Assembly (NCBI RefSeq): GCF_007830265.1
Contig: NZ_VLKE01000001.1
Location: forward strand, 1,736,001 to 1,800,000
Source: Micromonospora olivasterospora
GTDB taxonomy: Bacteria > Actinomycetota > Actinomycetes > Mycobacteriales > Micromonosporaceae
Length of the DNA stretch: 64,000 nucleotides
Direction of reading: 5' to 3'
The notes under the pieces were generated by a model. That model had not been told where the DNA came from. It made no database searches and saw nothing but the letters and a program-made list of their open reading frames with translations. Of the stretch, positions 23,599 through 33,053 are shown piece by piece; positions within the stretch are counted from its first letter, which is position 1, and every line of letters starts with the position of its first letter. The translations under genes and the position numbers were made by a program.

Positions 23599-23613
23599 CA
23601 GTTCACCAACTAC
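23599..23613 (+). repeat. Candidate attR, 15-base direct repeat, copy 2
   Basis: CAGTTCACCAACTAC, identical to the copy in the yajQ 3' end. Confidence 0.55.
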
Positions 23614-23626
23614 CGCTGGGACGCGC

Positions 23627-23722
23627 TCAGCGCGAGAAGATCAGGTACAGGACCAGGGTCACCAGCGCGCTGATCAGGATCGAGCCGAGGCAGCCGACAC
23701 GGTTCGAGAAGAAGACGAACAT
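23627..23722 (-). CDS. Very small conserved membrane peptide (31 aa)
   Basis: MFVFFSNRVGCLGSILISAL followed by VTLVLYLIFSR. The start FFSNRxGCLGS and a single hydrophobic segment match a very small actinobacterial membrane peptide that I recall near yajQ. Before insertion of the element it would have been convergent with yajQ and very close to it. Function unknown. Confidence 0.6.
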   Translation of the reverse strand: MFVFFSNRVGCLGSILISALVTLVLYLIFSR

Positions 23723-23807
23723 GCCCGCCCGCGTACCCGTCGCAAGCGGCCCGCAATCAGGCCACGACGGCCGGCGAACACCGGTTCCGCCAGCCCGGTC
23801 GCCGCCG

Positions 23808-25067
23808 TCAGGCGGCGACGGTCTGCTCGACGCGTACCGCCGCGGTCTCCGCCCGGGCGATCGGCCCAGCGGGGAGCGCGGCGACCACGGCCCCGACGGC
23901 GACCGCCGCGCCGGCGAACAGGAACGCCCACGGCACCCCGCCCGCGTGGTCCACGATCAGCCCGGCGACCGCGCCGCCCGCGGCGCTGGCGGCCACGGAC
24001 ATCGTCACCACCCAGGTGTACGCCTCGTTCAGCATCCCGGCCGGGGCGATCCGCCCGACCAGGGTGTTCTCCAGGGTCAGCGCGGGCGCGATGGTGGCCC
24101 CGCCGACGACCAGCGCGACGCCGAGCGCCGCCGGGGCGGGCATCACCGCGAAGACGGCGAAGCTGGCGGCCACCGCGGCGAGCAGCCAGGCGAACTGCCG
24201 GGTCATGTTCGCGGCCGGCTTGCGGACGCCGAACCAGAGGCCGCCGACGGCACTGCCGATCCCCCAGACCGCCAGGAGCACGCCGGCGAGACTCTCCGGA
24301 TCCCCGGTGGGTTGGTTTCCGGCGAACGCGGGCACGGTGACCCCGGCGGCGCCGAACGCGATTCCGATGCACGCGACGCAGAGCAGCAGGGCCGGGAAGC
24401 CGCCCGCACGAAGCGGGCCGAGGCCCCTGGCGTCGTGTTCGCGCGGGTGTGGCCGCCAGCCGCGCATGGCCCGGCCGAGCGCGACGGCGGTGGTGCCGAC
24501 CAGGGTGACCACGGCAGAGCCGACCAGGGCCGCCGTCGCGTCGGCGAACAGGACGAAACCGGCCACCAGCAGCGGGCCGAGCACGAAGACGACCTCGAAC
24601 AGGGAGGTTTCCGCCGCGAGGGCGGTGTTGCGCAGGTGGTACCGGTCGGAGGCGGGGCCGGTGAGGTCGTTCCAGGCGCCCCGGATCGCGGCGGTGAGCG
24701 GCGGGTACGTGGCGCCGGCGACCGCGGCGGCGAGGTAGGTCAGGGCGAGGCCGCCGGCGCCGGAGCGGCTCGCCCAGAGCAGCCCGAACAGGGCCAGCGG
24801 GTGGGCGACGGCGGTGGCCAGCAGCACCGGGGAGGGGCCGACCCGGTCGGCGATCCGACCGGCGACGGGGCTGAGGGCGGCACCGGCGAGGGCGTAGAGG
24901 CCGCCCGCGACCGCCGCGAGGGAGTACCGCCCCGTCACCTCCTCCACCAGGAGCAGCAGCGCCAGCGACGTCATGCCGATCCCGAGCCGGCCGACGATGC
25001 CGAGGACCAACAGCATCGGGGCGCCGGGAATCCGCCACACGCCCAGATACTGGCGCAGTGCGGCCAC
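23808..25067 (-). CDS. Major facilitator superfamily transporter
   Basis: A 419-residue protein with about twelve hydrophobic segments. GTG 25067 (VAALRQYLGVWRIPG) is chosen because GGAGG stands six bases before it; the open frame is longer by 39 codons. The MFS loop 2-3 motif reads GRIADRVGPSPVLL. The closing helices are followed by a short tail ending VEQTVAA. Its relatives are mostly drug or small-molecule efflux proteins, but the substrate cannot be read from sequence. The gene stands alone between the 31-residue peptide gene and htpX. Confidence 0.88.
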   Translation of the reverse strand: MAALRQYLGVWRIPGAPMLLVLGIVGRLGIGMTSLALLLLVEEVTGRYSLAAVAGGLYALAGAALSPVAGRIADRVGPSPVLLATAVAHPLALFGLLWASRSGAGGLALTYLAAAVAGATYPPLTAAIRGAWNDLTGPASDRYHLRNTALAAETSLFEVVFVLGPLLVAGFVLFADATAALVGSAVVTLVGTTAVALGRAMRGWRPHPREHDARGLGPLRAGGFPALLLCVACIGIAFGAAGVTVPAFAGNQPTGDPESLAGVLLAVWGIGSAVGGLWFGVRKPAANMTRQFAWLLAAVAASFAVFAVMPAPAALGVALVVGGATIAPALTLENTLVGRIAPAGMLNEAYTWVVTMSVAASAAGGAVAGLIVDHAGGVPWAFLFAGAAVAVGAVVAALPAGPIARAETAAVRVEQTVAA

Positions 25068-25184
25068 GGTGAACCTCCACGGGATGTAATGAGCGCGGGA
25101 CGTTTCGACCCTAACGCCACCCCTCGTGCCCCGTGAACCGGTTATGGCGGGTGTCCCGTGGCGTACACGACGATCCGCGTACAC

Positions 25185-25228
25185 GCCGATCCGCCCTTGT
25201 CCGGCGGACCGGGCACGGGCGGATCGGC
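25185..25228 (-). terminator. Terminator after htpX
   Basis: GCCGATCCGCCC and its perfect complement form 12-base arms around a 20-base loop, 12 bases beyond the htpX stop. Confidence 0.7.
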
Positions 25229-25239
25229 GATCGGGTGGG

Positions 25240-26118
25240 TCAGCGCTGGAACTGCACGGGGCCGGCGCTGGCGGCCATCCGCTCCAGCCGGGCGACCCGC
25301 TCCTCCATCCGCGGGTGGGTGGAGAACATGGCGGCGATGCCGCCGCCCCGCCGGAACGGGTTGTCGATCATCAGGTGGGCGGTGCTGGTGAGCTGTCCCT
25401 GCGGGGCCAGCGGGCGTGCCTGCGTGCCGAGGTGGATCTTCCGCAGGGCGCTGGCCAGGGCCAGCGGGTCGCGGGTGAGCCGGGCGCCCGACTCGTCGGC
25501 CTGGAACTCCCGGCTGCGGCTGATCGCCAGCTGGATGATCGTGGCTGCGATCGGGCCGAGGATCAGCGTGAGCAGCAGCACCGCCGGGTTCGGCCCGTCC
25601 TCGTCGTCGGAGCTGCTCAGCGGGATGAACCAGGCGATGTTCGCCAGCATGGTGATGATGCCGGCGAGACCGGCCGCCACGCTGGAGATGAGGATGTCGC
25701 GGTTGTAGACGTGCGACAGTTCGTGCCCGATCACCCCGCGCAGCTCGCGGTAGTCGAGGATCTGGGTGATGCCCTGGGTCACGCAGACCGCCGCGTTGCG
25801 CGGGTTCCGGCCCGTGGCGAACGCGTTGGGCTGCGAGGTGGGGCTGACGTACAGGCGGGGCATGGGCTGCCGCGCCTCGGTGGCCAGCTCGCGGACCATC
25901 CGGTACAGCTCGGGGAACTGCGCCTCGCTGACCGGTTGCGCCCCCATGGAGCGCAGCGCGAGCTTGTCGGAGTAGAAGTAGGTGACGCCGTTCATCAGCA
26001 ACGAGGCGACGACGGCGATGACGAGTCCGCCGCTCCCGCCGAACCAGTAGCCGACCGCGAGGATCAGCGAGGTCAACAGGCCGAGCAGCGCTGCGGTCTT
26101 GAGACGGTTGTGATGCAC
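25240..26118 (-). CDS. htpX: Membrane zinc metalloprotease HtpX
   Basis: HtpX is an M48 protease that removes damaged membrane proteins. The 292-residue protein has N-terminal spans ([20 protein letters not shown] and the next [14 protein letters not shown]), the zinc motif HELSH near residue 132, a further hydrophobic pair ([13 protein letters not shown] and [14 protein letters not shown]) and the third zinc ligand in [11 protein letters not shown]. The conserved NAFATGRNP segment is present. It is monocistronic, with a terminator hairpin downstream. Confidence 0.95.
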   Translation of the reverse strand: MHHNRLKTAALLGLLTSLILAVGYWFGGSGGLVIAVVASLLMNGVTYFYSDKLALRSMGAQPVSEAQFPELYRMVRELATEARQPMPRLYVSPTSQPNAFATGRNPRNAAVCVTQGITQILDYRELRGVIGHELSHVYNRDILISSVAAGLAGIITMLANIAWFIPLSSSDDEDGPNPAVLLLTLILGPIAATIIQLAISRSREFQADESGARLTRDPLALASALRKIHLGTQARPLAPQGQLTSTAHLMIDNPFRRGGGIAAMFSTHPRMEERVARLERMAASAGPVQFQR

Positions 26119-26327
26119 GATCGCTCCTTCGGTGCGCGGACCGCGCCGGGTCCGCCGACCGGTTCAACACACCGGTACCCGTCAACCATCCGGCTCATGG
26201 CTGGGAAATGCCTGGCAGCGGCTGTGAGTTGGCTGAACGCCCGGGCGGGCCCGACGCTGCCTCGCAGACCCAGGCGCCCCGGCCCGCCGGGCGTCAGCGC
26301 CGCCCAGGTCGAGCACCGGGCCGGGCG

Positions 26328-27818
26328 TCAGCGGCCGGCCAGGTCGAGTACCAGTTGCGGGGCGAGGCCCACCGCGACGGCGACCACCGTGGCGACGGCG
26401 AGCGTGACGGCGACCGCGCGGGCGGGCGGCCGCTGGCCGGCCCGGTCGCCGCCGGGCGCGGGCGCGTCGGCGGCTGGGGCGTACAGGAGGGCGGCCAGCC
26501 GCAGGTAGTAGGCCAGGCCGAGCACGGCGTTGACCGCCACCACCAGGGCGAGCCAGCCCGCTCCCCCGTCGAGCAGGGCCCGCACCACGGTCACCTTGGC
26601 GAACAGCCCGGCCAGCCCCGGCGGGAGGCCGGCGAGGCCGGTCAGGGCCAGCGCGAACGCCGCGCCCACCCAGGGCCGCCGCCGGGCCGCGCCGCGGAGG
26701 TCGTCGAGGGTGCCGCCGTCGGCGTCCGCCGGCCGCAACGCCACCACCGCGGCGAAGGCTGCCAGCTCCAGCAGTACGAAGAAGGCGGCGTACGCGACGG
26801 CGGCGGCGTACGCGGCCGCGCGGGCGTCCCCGGCCCGCCCGGCGGCCATCGCCAGCGCGCCGAGCGGGGCCAGGATGTAGCCGGCCTGGGCCACCGACGA
26901 CCAGGCGAGCAGCCGGACCGTCCGGCGCTGGCGCAGCGCGACCAGGTTGCCGACGGTCATCGTCAGCACGGCGACCAGGGCCAGCACCGGGCCGGTCGTG
27001 GCCGGCGGAAGGGCGTGCTCGACCACAGCGAGCAGGGCGACCACCCCGCCGAGCTTCGAGGCGGTGGACAGGTACGCGGCCACGGGCAGCGGCGCGCCGT
27101 CGTACGTGGCGGGGGCCCAGGCGTGGAAGGGCACGGCGGCCACCTTGAACGCCAGCCCGAGCAGCACCAGCGCGACGGCGGCGGTGGTCAGCGGCACGTC
27201 CAGCAGCGCCGGCCGCTCGGTCAGCGCCGCGCCGACCCGGCCCAGGTGCAGGCCGCCCGTGACCGCGTAGAGCAGCGCCGCGCCGAGCAGGGTGAGGGCG
27301 GTGGCGACCACGCTCACCACGAAGAAGGTGACGGCGGCCTCGGCGCTGGCCAGGCTGCCCCGGCGCAGGCCGACCAGCACGTACAGCGGCAGGGTCAGCG
27401 TCTCCAGCGCCACGATCAGGGTGATCAGGTCCCCGGCCGCGCCGAGCACCACCCCGCCGGTCATGGAGCAGGCGAGCAGGAAGCAGTACTCCCCCACCGG
27501 CGTCCGGCCGGCCCGCAGCAGCGGCCCGGACAGCGCGAGCACGCCGAGCGTGAGTAGCGCGAACAGCGCCCCGACAAGGGCCGCCCGGCCGCCGAAGACG
27601 TACGAGCAGTCGCCGCCGACGCAGAACGTGCTGCGCCCGTCGCCCGCGCCCACCCAGGCGGCGCCGGCCGCCGTGGCGACCGCGCCGGCGGCCGCCACCG
27701 CCACCGTCGCGGCGGCCCGGGCCACCAGCAGGTCGGCCAGCAGCACCAGGACCGCCGTGCCGGCGGCCAGGTACGCCGGAAGCAGCGCCACGTTGTCGAC
27801 GCTCTGCACGAGGCTCAT
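26328..27818 (-). CDS. nuoN: NADH-quinone oxidoreductase subunit N
   Basis: A 496-residue antiporter-like membrane subunit of complex I with about 14 spans. Family segments such as ALETLTLPLYVLVGL, FKVAAVPFHAWAPATYDGAPLPV and VRLLAWSSVAQAGYILAPL are present. It is the last gene of the nuoI-N run on the reverse strand. It is separated from nuoM by 85 bases that include a GC-rich repeat-like sequence, while the other genes overlap. This nuo set lacks nuoA, nuoD and the NADH dehydrogenase module in this window. Confidence 0.95.
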   Translation of the reverse strand: MSLVQSVDNVALLPAYLAAGTAVLVLLADLLVARAAATVAVAAAGAVATAAGAAWVGAGDGRSTFCVGGDCSYVFGGRAALVGALFALLTLGVLALSGPLLRAGRTPVGEYCFLLACSMTGGVVLGAAGDLITLIVALETLTLPLYVLVGLRRGSLASAEAAVTFFVVSVVATALTLLGAALLYAVTGGLHLGRVGAALTERPALLDVPLTTAAVALVLLGLAFKVAAVPFHAWAPATYDGAPLPVAAYLSTASKLGGVVALLAVVEHALPPATTGPVLALVAVLTMTVGNLVALRQRRTVRLLAWSSVAQAGYILAPLGALAMAAGRAGDARAAAYAAAVAYAAFFVLLELAAFAAVVALRPADADGGTLDDLRGAARRRPWVGAAFALALTGLAGLPPGLAGLFAKVTVVRALLDGGAGWLALVVAVNAVLGLAYYLRLAALLYAPAADAPAPGGDRAGQRPPARAVAVTLAVATVVAVAVGLAPQLVLDLAGR

Positions 27819-27846
27819 CGGTTCCCCATGGTTTCAGTTGACCCGC

Positions 27847-27905
27847 TCACCGGGCCACCTGCGCTCGCGACTGCGGGGCTCCGCTCCGCTGCACTCCTCG
27901 CGCTC
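27847..27905 (-). repeat. Repeat-like GAGCG/AGCGGAG sequence at the nuoM-nuoN junction
   Basis: The reverse strand right after the nuoM stop reads GTGAGCGCGAGGAGTGCAGC then GGAGCGGAGCCCCGCAGTCG. A related GTGAGCGCAGCGAGG / GAGTGAGCGGAGTG sequence forms the first codons of nuoI (32800-32838). It looks like a dispersed boundary repeat, a pattern I associate with Micromonospora genomes. Confidence 0.4.
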
Positions 27906-29406
27906 ACCGGACCACCTCTACCAAGGCGGCCACCGGGCCGGACGCCACGCCGAGCACCAGGGTCGGGGCGAGCCCGACGGCGAGGGCGAGCAGCACCAGC
28001 GGGGCCCACGCGGTCAGTTCCGCGCCGGCGAGGCCGGGCGCGAGCCGGCCGACCGCCGGGCTGGGCCGGCCGTGGGTGATCCGGCGCAGCAGCCGCAGGA
28101 AGTACGCGGCGGTCAGCGCGCCGCCGACCGCGGCCAGCACGCCGAGGACGGTCCAGAACGCGCCGCCCCGCTCGACCGCGGCGACCACCGCGAACGCCTC
28201 GCCCCAGAACCCGGCGAGCCCGGGCAGGCCGAGCGAGGCGACGGCGGCGAAGCCGAGCAGCCCGGCGAGCCGGGGCGCGGTCTCCCGCAGCCCGGACAGC
28301 TCGGCCAGCGACCCGGTGCCCGTCCTGTCCTTCACGGCCCCGGCCAGGAAGAACAGCAGCCCGGTGATCACCCCGTGGGCGATGTTGCCGATCAACGCGG
28401 CCTCGACGCCGGTGGCGGTGAGCGTGGCCACCCCGAGCAGCACGAATCCCATGTGCCCGACGCTGGAGTATGCGATGAGCCGCTTCAGCTCGTCCTGGGC
28501 CAGGCAGACCAGGGCGCCGACGAGGACGGCGGCGACGGCGAGCACCCCGAGCACGGGGGCGGCCCAGCGGGCGCCCTCCGGGGCCACCCCGACCGCCACC
28601 CGGATCAGGCCGTACGTGCCCATCTTGAGCAGCACGCCGGCGAGCACCACGCTGCCGACGGTGGGCGCCTGGGTGTGCGCGTCGGGCAGCCAGGAGTGCA
28701 GTGGCCACAGCGGGCTCTTCACCGCGAACGCCAGCCCGAGCAGGGTGAACGCGGCGAGCTGCGTGCCCCGGGACAGGCCGGCCCCGCCGGTCAGGGCGAC
28801 GATGTCGGCGGTGCCGGCGGCGGCCACCACCACGTACACGCCGACCAGCAGCAACACCGAGCCGAACAGCGTGTAGAGGACGAACTTCCGGGCCGCCCGC
28901 CGCCGGTCGGCGCCGCCCCAGCCGGCGATGATCGCGTACATCGGCAGCAGGACGACCTCGAAGAAGAGGAAGAACAGCACCAGGTCGAGGGCGAGGAACG
29001 TGCCGAGGATGCCGACCTCGACCACCAGCAGCAGCGCCACCAGCGCCCGGCCGCTGCCGCCGTCGGGCACCTTCCACAGCGTGTACGCGCAGCAGAGCAG
29101 CGTGAGCAGGGCCGTCAGCACCACCAGCGGGTACGAGATGCCGTCGACCCCGACGTGGAAGCGCAGGTCGAGGCCGGGTACCCAGGGCAGGTCGAGCTGG
29201 TGCCAGGGCCGCACCGCCGGCGGGGGCCCGTACGTCGTCCAGCCCCGGTCGCCGGCGGCCAGGGCCAGGGCGGCCAGCAGGGTGAGGGCGGCGACCACGG
29301 TGCCGACCAGGCGGGCCGCCCGGTCCCGGGGCACCGCCGCGACCACGGCCGCGCCGGCCGCCGGCAGCGCCGGCACGGCGACGAGCAGTACCTGTCCGAA
29401 CGTCAT
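27904..29406 (-). CDS. nuoM: NADH-quinone oxidoreductase subunit M
   Basis: A 500-residue proton-pumping antiporter-like subunit. Recognisable segments are HVGVDGISYPLVVLTALLT, the Glu of VEVGILGTFLALDLVLFF, the Lys of KSPLWPLHSWLPDAHTQAPT and ELKRLIAYSSVGHMGFV. It starts one base after the nuoL stop. Its length and motifs are normal, so the pump unit itself looks functional, in contrast to the neighbouring nuoL. Confidence 0.96.
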   Translation of the reverse strand: MTFGQVLLVAVPALPAAGAAVVAAVPRDRAARLVGTVVAALTLLAALALAAGDRGWTTYGPPPAVRPWHQLDLPWVPGLDLRFHVGVDGISYPLVVLTALLTLLCCAYTLWKVPDGGSGRALVALLLVVEVGILGTFLALDLVLFFLFFEVVLLPMYAIIAGWGGADRRRAARKFVLYTLFGSVLLLVGVYVVVAAAGTADIVALTGGAGLSRGTQLAAFTLLGLAFAVKSPLWPLHSWLPDAHTQAPTVGSVVLAGVLLKMGTYGLIRVAVGVAPEGARWAAPVLGVLAVAAVLVGALVCLAQDELKRLIAYSSVGHMGFVLLGVATLTATGVEAALIGNIAHGVITGLLFFLAGAVKDRTGTGSLAELSGLRETAPRLAGLLGFAAVASLGLPGLAGFWGEAFAVVAAVERGGAFWTVLGVLAAVGGALTAAYFLRLLRRITHGRPSPAVGRLAPGLAGAELTAWAPLVLLALAVGLAPTLVLGVASGPVAALVEVVR

Positions 29407-29407
29407 G

Positions 29408-31338
29408 TCACCAGCCTCCGAGCAGCACGGCGGCGAGCCCGATCAGCAGCGCGCCGGCCAGCACCCCGGCCGCCGCCCGGGGCAGCGCGGCCCGGTGCAG
29501 CCCGGCCAGGGCCCCGCCGAGGCCCCGGGCGGCGCGCCCGCTGCCCTCCACGGCCCCGTCGACGACCCGCTCGTCCCCGGCGCGCACGACGCGGGCCAGG
29601 GCGGTCACCGGGCGTACCACCAGGGCGCGCTGGACGTCGTCGAACCGGAACCCGGCGGCGAACACCGGCCCCAGCGCGCCCAGCGCGGCCGCCGGGTCGG
29701 CGGCCTGGTCCCGGCGCCAACCCGCCCAGGCCAGGGCGGCGCCGGCGGCCAGCAGGGCCAGCGGCAGCAGCACCCCCGGGCCGAGGTGGGCGAGGTCGTG
29801 CCCGAACCCGGTCAGCTCCCCCTCGGTGGCGGGGGCGAGGAGCCGGTCGGTGAACGGGGGCAGGAACGCGGCCAGGCCGAGCAGCGCCGCGGGGACGGCC
29901 AGCAGCAGCACCGGCCAGCGCATCGGTGCGGGCGGGTCGTGCGGACGGACCAGCGGCATCCGGGGCTCGCCGAGGAAGGCGCGCAGCAGGAGCCGGGCGG
30001 CGTACCAGGCGGTGACGGCGACGCCGAGCAGCCCGGCCAGCCAGACCAGCCAGGCCACCCACGCGGCGGCCGGGCCGGCCCCGTCCAGGGCGGCGGCCCC
30101 GGCGGCGGCGAGCACGCCGTCCTTGCTCCAGAAGCCGGACAGCGGGGGCACGCCGGCCAGCGCGCCGAGGCCGACCACGGTGGCCCAGAAGGTCACCGGC
30201 ATGGCCGTACGCAGCCCGCCCATCCGGGACATCAGCGTGGTGCCGACGGCGTGGATCACCGCCCCGGCGGCGAGGAACAGCAGCGCCTTGAACGCGGCGT
30301 GGCTGAGCAGGTGGAACAGGGCGGCGGTCGGCGCGCCGACGGCGAGCGCACCGGTCATGTACCCGATCTGGGAGACCGTCGACCAGGCGAGCACCCGCTT
30401 GATGTCGTCCTGGGCGGTGGCGGCGAACGCGCCGAGCAGCAGGGTGACCGCGGCCATCACCCCGAGCACGGCGAGTGCCGCCGGGGCCCGCTCGAAGAGC
30501 GGGAAGAGCCGGGCGACCGCGTACACGCCGGCGGCGACCATGGTGGCGGCGTGGATCAGCGCCGAGACGGGGGTCGGGCCGGCCATCGCGTCCGGGAGCC
30601 AGGTGTGCAGCGGGAACTGGGCGCTCTTGCCGGCCACCCCGGCGAGCAGCAGCAGGCACGCGGCGGTGAGCGTGCCGGTGGCGTGGTCGTGGGCGAGCAC
30701 GTCGGCGATCCGGAAGCTGCCCGCCGAGACGCCGAGCAGGGCGATGCCGAGCAGGAAGCCGACGTCGCCGACGCGGGTGACCAGGAACGCCTTCAGCGCG
30801 GCGGCCGGCGCCTCGGGCAGCCGGCGGTCGTGGGCGATGAGCAGGTACGAGCAGAGGCCCATCACCTCCCAGCCGACCAGCAGCATGATCAGGTCCCCGG
30901 CGACCACGACCAGCAGCATCGCGGCGGTGAACAGGCTGATCTGCGCCGCGTAGGGGGGATAGCGGTGGTCGACCTCGACGTCGTCGTGCGGGCCGCGCCG
31001 CAGGTAGGCGACCGAGTAGACCTGCACCGCGAGGGCGACCGCGGCCACCGCCACGGCGACCAGCGCGGCGGCGCCGTCGAGGCGGACGCCGAGGGTCACC
31101 CGCAGCCCGCCCAGCTCCACCCAGGTGGTCGAGGTCTCCACCGGGTGGTCGACGAGGGCGAGCAGGGCTACCGCGACCAGCAGCGCGCCGGCCGCGCCGG
31201 CCACGCCGAGCGCGACCGCGGCCCGCCGGGCGCGGTCCCGCCGACGGCGGCGCCGCGCGGGGACGGCGGCAGCAACAGCCCGGTCAGGCCCACCACCAGG
31301 GGTACGACGGGCAGCAGCGGCCCGAGCACGCCGGTCAC
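29408..31338 (-). CDS. nuoL: NADH-quinone oxidoreductase subunit L, apparent frameshift near the 5' end
   Basis: The main open frame (29408-31204, 598 residues) has NuoL motifs: LVGWEVMGLCSYLLI, AQFPLHTWLPDAMAGPTPVSA and DDIKRVLAWSTVSQIGYM. The natural start should be the GTG at 31338, which overlaps the nuoK stop (GTGA) and reads VTGVLGPLLPVVPLVVGLTG, a normal first span. That frame is two bases out of register with the rest. The main frame continues upstream as RRRDRARRAAVALGVAG, so a one-base loss near 31250-31270 (CCCC and GGCGGCG runs) would explain it. Either the gene is broken, the sequence has an error, or translation starts at GTG 31204 without the first span. Confidence 0.85.
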
Positions 31339-31703
31339 CGGGCCACCTCCCCGCCGGCCGCGCCCGCCCGGGTCTCCTCGGGGCGCTCGTCGACCGCCGG
31401 CTCGGTCAGCGGCACCTCGTCGACGGCGACGCTGGCCCGCAGCCGGTAGAGCTGGAGCACGATCGCCAGCCCGACGCCGATCTCGGCGGCGGCGAGGACG
31501 ATCACGAAGAGGGCGAAGACCTGGCCGGCGTGGGGCAGCTGCGCCCGGACGGTCGTGTCGGCGGTGACCAGGACCAGGTTGACCGCGTTGAGCATCAGCT
31601 CGACGGCCATCAGGACGAGCACCGCGTTGCGGCGGCGCAGCACGCCGTAGACGCCGAGGCCGAACAGCAGGGCGGCGGTGACGTACGGGATGACGGGTCT
31701 CAC
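31335..31703 (-). CDS. nuoK: NADH-quinone oxidoreductase subunit K
   Basis: A 122-residue three-span subunit with the two conserved membrane Glu residues in MAVELMLNAVNL and AAAEIGVGLAIVLQL. The last 25 residues are a hydrophilic extension (RPEETRAGAAGGEVAR) not usual for NuoK. GTG 31703 overlaps the nuoJ stop by four bases, and its own stop overlaps GTG 31338 of nuoL. Confidence 0.95.
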   Translation of the reverse strand: MRPVIPYVTAALLFGLGVYGVLRRRNAVLVLMAVELMLNAVNLVLVTADTTVRAQLPHAGQVFALFVIVLAAAEIGVGLAIVLQLYRLRASVAVDEVPLTEPAVDERPEETRAGAAGGEVAR

Positions 31704-32224
31704 CGCGACCGCCCGTCCTGCCCGGCGTGGCGGCCGATGTCGGGCCGGGAGAGCACGATCGCCCCGACGAGGGCGGCCAGCAGCAGCACCGACAGCACCT
31801 CGAACGGCAGCACCCAGGACCCGAAGACCTGCTCGCCGAGGCGCTCGGCGGTGCCCGGCTCGGGCAGCGCGACCCGGTACCAGCCGAACGCGTCGACCAT
31901 CAGCCCGGTCAGCCCCAGCCCGACCCCGCCGCCGATCAGGGCGGCCGGCCAGCCCGGACGGTCCAGGTCGTCGGACGCGCCGATCGGGGCCCGGGTCAGC
32001 ATCACCGCGAACAGCAGCAGCACCACCACGGCGCCCACGTAGATCAGCACCTGGACCCAGGCCACCAGCTCGGCGGTGAGCACCAGGTAGATCCCGGCCA
32101 GCGCGCCGAGGCAGACCACCAGGTACAGGCCGGCGCGGACCAGGTGCCGCGTGGTGACCACCAGCGTCCCCGCGCCGACGGCCACCGCGCCGAGGGCGAG
32201 CAGGAGCACGTCCGCCCCGGTCAT
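31700..32224 (-). CDS. nuoJ: NADH-quinone oxidoreductase subunit J
   Basis: A 174-residue five-span subunit. ATG 32224 overlaps the nuoI stop as ATGA and gives [19 protein letters not shown]; the longer frame is rejected. It contains [21 protein letters not shown], the typical third-span region with the pi-bulge segment YVGAVVVL. It belongs to the overlapping nuoI-J-K-L run. Confidence 0.95.
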   Translation of the reverse strand: MTGADVLLLALGAVAVGAGTLVVTTRHLVRAGLYLVVCLGALAGIYLVLTAELVAWVQVLIYVGAVVVLLLFAVMLTRAPIGASDDLDRPGWPAALIGGGVGLGLTGLMVDAFGWYRVALPEPGTAERLGEQVFGSWVLPFEVLSVLLLAALVGAIVLSRPDIGRHAGQDGRSR

Positions 32225-32844
32225 GACGCCGGGCCCCGGTCCGGGGCGGCGCCGGGCTCCGGGCGTACCCGGGAAGGGGCCGGACGCGCGGCGGGGCCCG
32301 CGGCCTTGCGGGCGGCGGTGGTCTCCTCCTTCGAGGGTTCGCCGTGCGGGTCGTGGGCCGGCGGCGGCGGGACGGTGCCCATCCACTCCCCGAGGTGGTC
32401 CTTGTCGTGCAGCAGGTCCCGGATGTCGTACTCGGCGTACTCGAACTCCGGCGACCAGTACAGCGCGTCGAAGGGGCACACCTCGACGCAGATGCCGCAG
32501 TACATGCAGAGCGAGAAGTCGATGTCGAACCGGTCGAGCACGTTGCGCTGGCGGGGGCGGGCGGCGCCGGGCACCGCCACCTCCTCCTTGTGCGAGTCGA
32601 TGTAGATGCACCAGTCCGGGCACTCGCGGGCGCAGAGCATGCAGACCGTGCAGTTCTCCTCCAGCAGCGCGATGACGCCGCGGGAGCGGGGTGGCAGCGC
32701 GGGGGCGACGTCCGGGTACTGCTGGGTGGTGGCGCGGCGGGTCATCGTCCGCAGCGTGACCGCCAGCCCCTTCACCAGCCCCTGGCCCGGGACACTCCGC
32801 TCACTCGCGGGTGTCGCCTCGCTGCGCTCACTCATGCCGCCCAT
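32221..32844 (-). CDS. nuoI: NADH-quinone oxidoreductase subunit I (two 4Fe-4S clusters)
   Basis: A 207-residue ferredoxin-like subunit carrying clusters N6a and N6b: [12 protein letters not shown] and [12 protein letters not shown]. The C-terminal 60 residues are a Pro/Ala/Arg-rich extension. The N-terminus [19 protein letters not shown] does not resemble NuoI and seems to come from a repeat-like GAGCG sequence; translation could begin at ATG 32844, at ATG 32835 or further in. It heads the nuoI-N run; nuoH and nuoC lie upstream, beyond two plus-strand genes. Confidence 0.95.
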   Translation of the reverse strand: MGGMSERSEATPASERSVPGQGLVKGLAVTLRTMTRRATTQQYPDVAPALPPRSRGVIALLEENCTVCMLCARECPDWCIYIDSHKEEVAVPGAARPRQRNVLDRFDIDFSLCMYCGICVEVCPFDALYWSPEFEYAEYDIRDLLHDKDHLGEWMGTVPPPPAHDPHGEPSKEETTAARKAAGPAARPAPSRVRPEPGAAPDRGPAS

Positions 32845-32919
32845 CCTGCCCTGTGGCCCCGGCGCGCGCGACCACCACCCGGCGGCGGGCGCGTGGGGCC
32901 TCCGGGCTCAGGCCGGCGG

Positions 32920-32943
32920 CAGCAGCTCGACGCCGAGCTGCTG
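32920..32943. repeat. 10-base inverted repeat upstream of nuoI
   Basis: CAGCAGCTCG and its complement flank ACGC in the 209-base gap between the divergent nuoI and the hydroquinone reductase-like gene; a second GAGCTG/CAGCTC palindrome follows. It may be a regulatory site. Confidence 0.35.
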
Positions 32944-33053
32944 GAGGAGCTGGAACAGCTCGTTACAGCTCCACGAGGGGCGGCGGGCCGGCCGCGCGGC
33001 GGAGGATCGGCCAAGATGGAGCGGGAGACCTCGGGCGGACGCAGGGAGGCGAC

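Larger units (their letters stand above)
20901..23613. mobile_element. Possible remnant integrative element in the 3' end of yajQ
   Basis: CAGTTCACCAACTAC occurs at the yajQ 3' end (20901-20915) and again at 23599-23613. Between the copies are only small accessory genes and a GntR gene. Beyond the second copy comes the 31-residue gene that could naturally lie convergent to yajQ. This looks like attL and attR of an element inserted at the gene end. No integrase, excisionase or replication gene was found inside, so it would be a decayed or satellite element. Direct CGGGCACG repeats at 23562-23580 could be arm-type sites. Confidence 0.55.

Noticed and set aside
23535..25136. 533-residue plus-strand ORF
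   Set aside because: Antisense of the MFS transporter, rich in Gly, Arg and Asp with no domain.
26208..31567. Long plus-strand ORFs opposite the nuo genes (450-880 residues)
   Set aside because: Shadow frames of GC-rich membrane protein genes; the reverse strand gives unmistakable complex I subunits.
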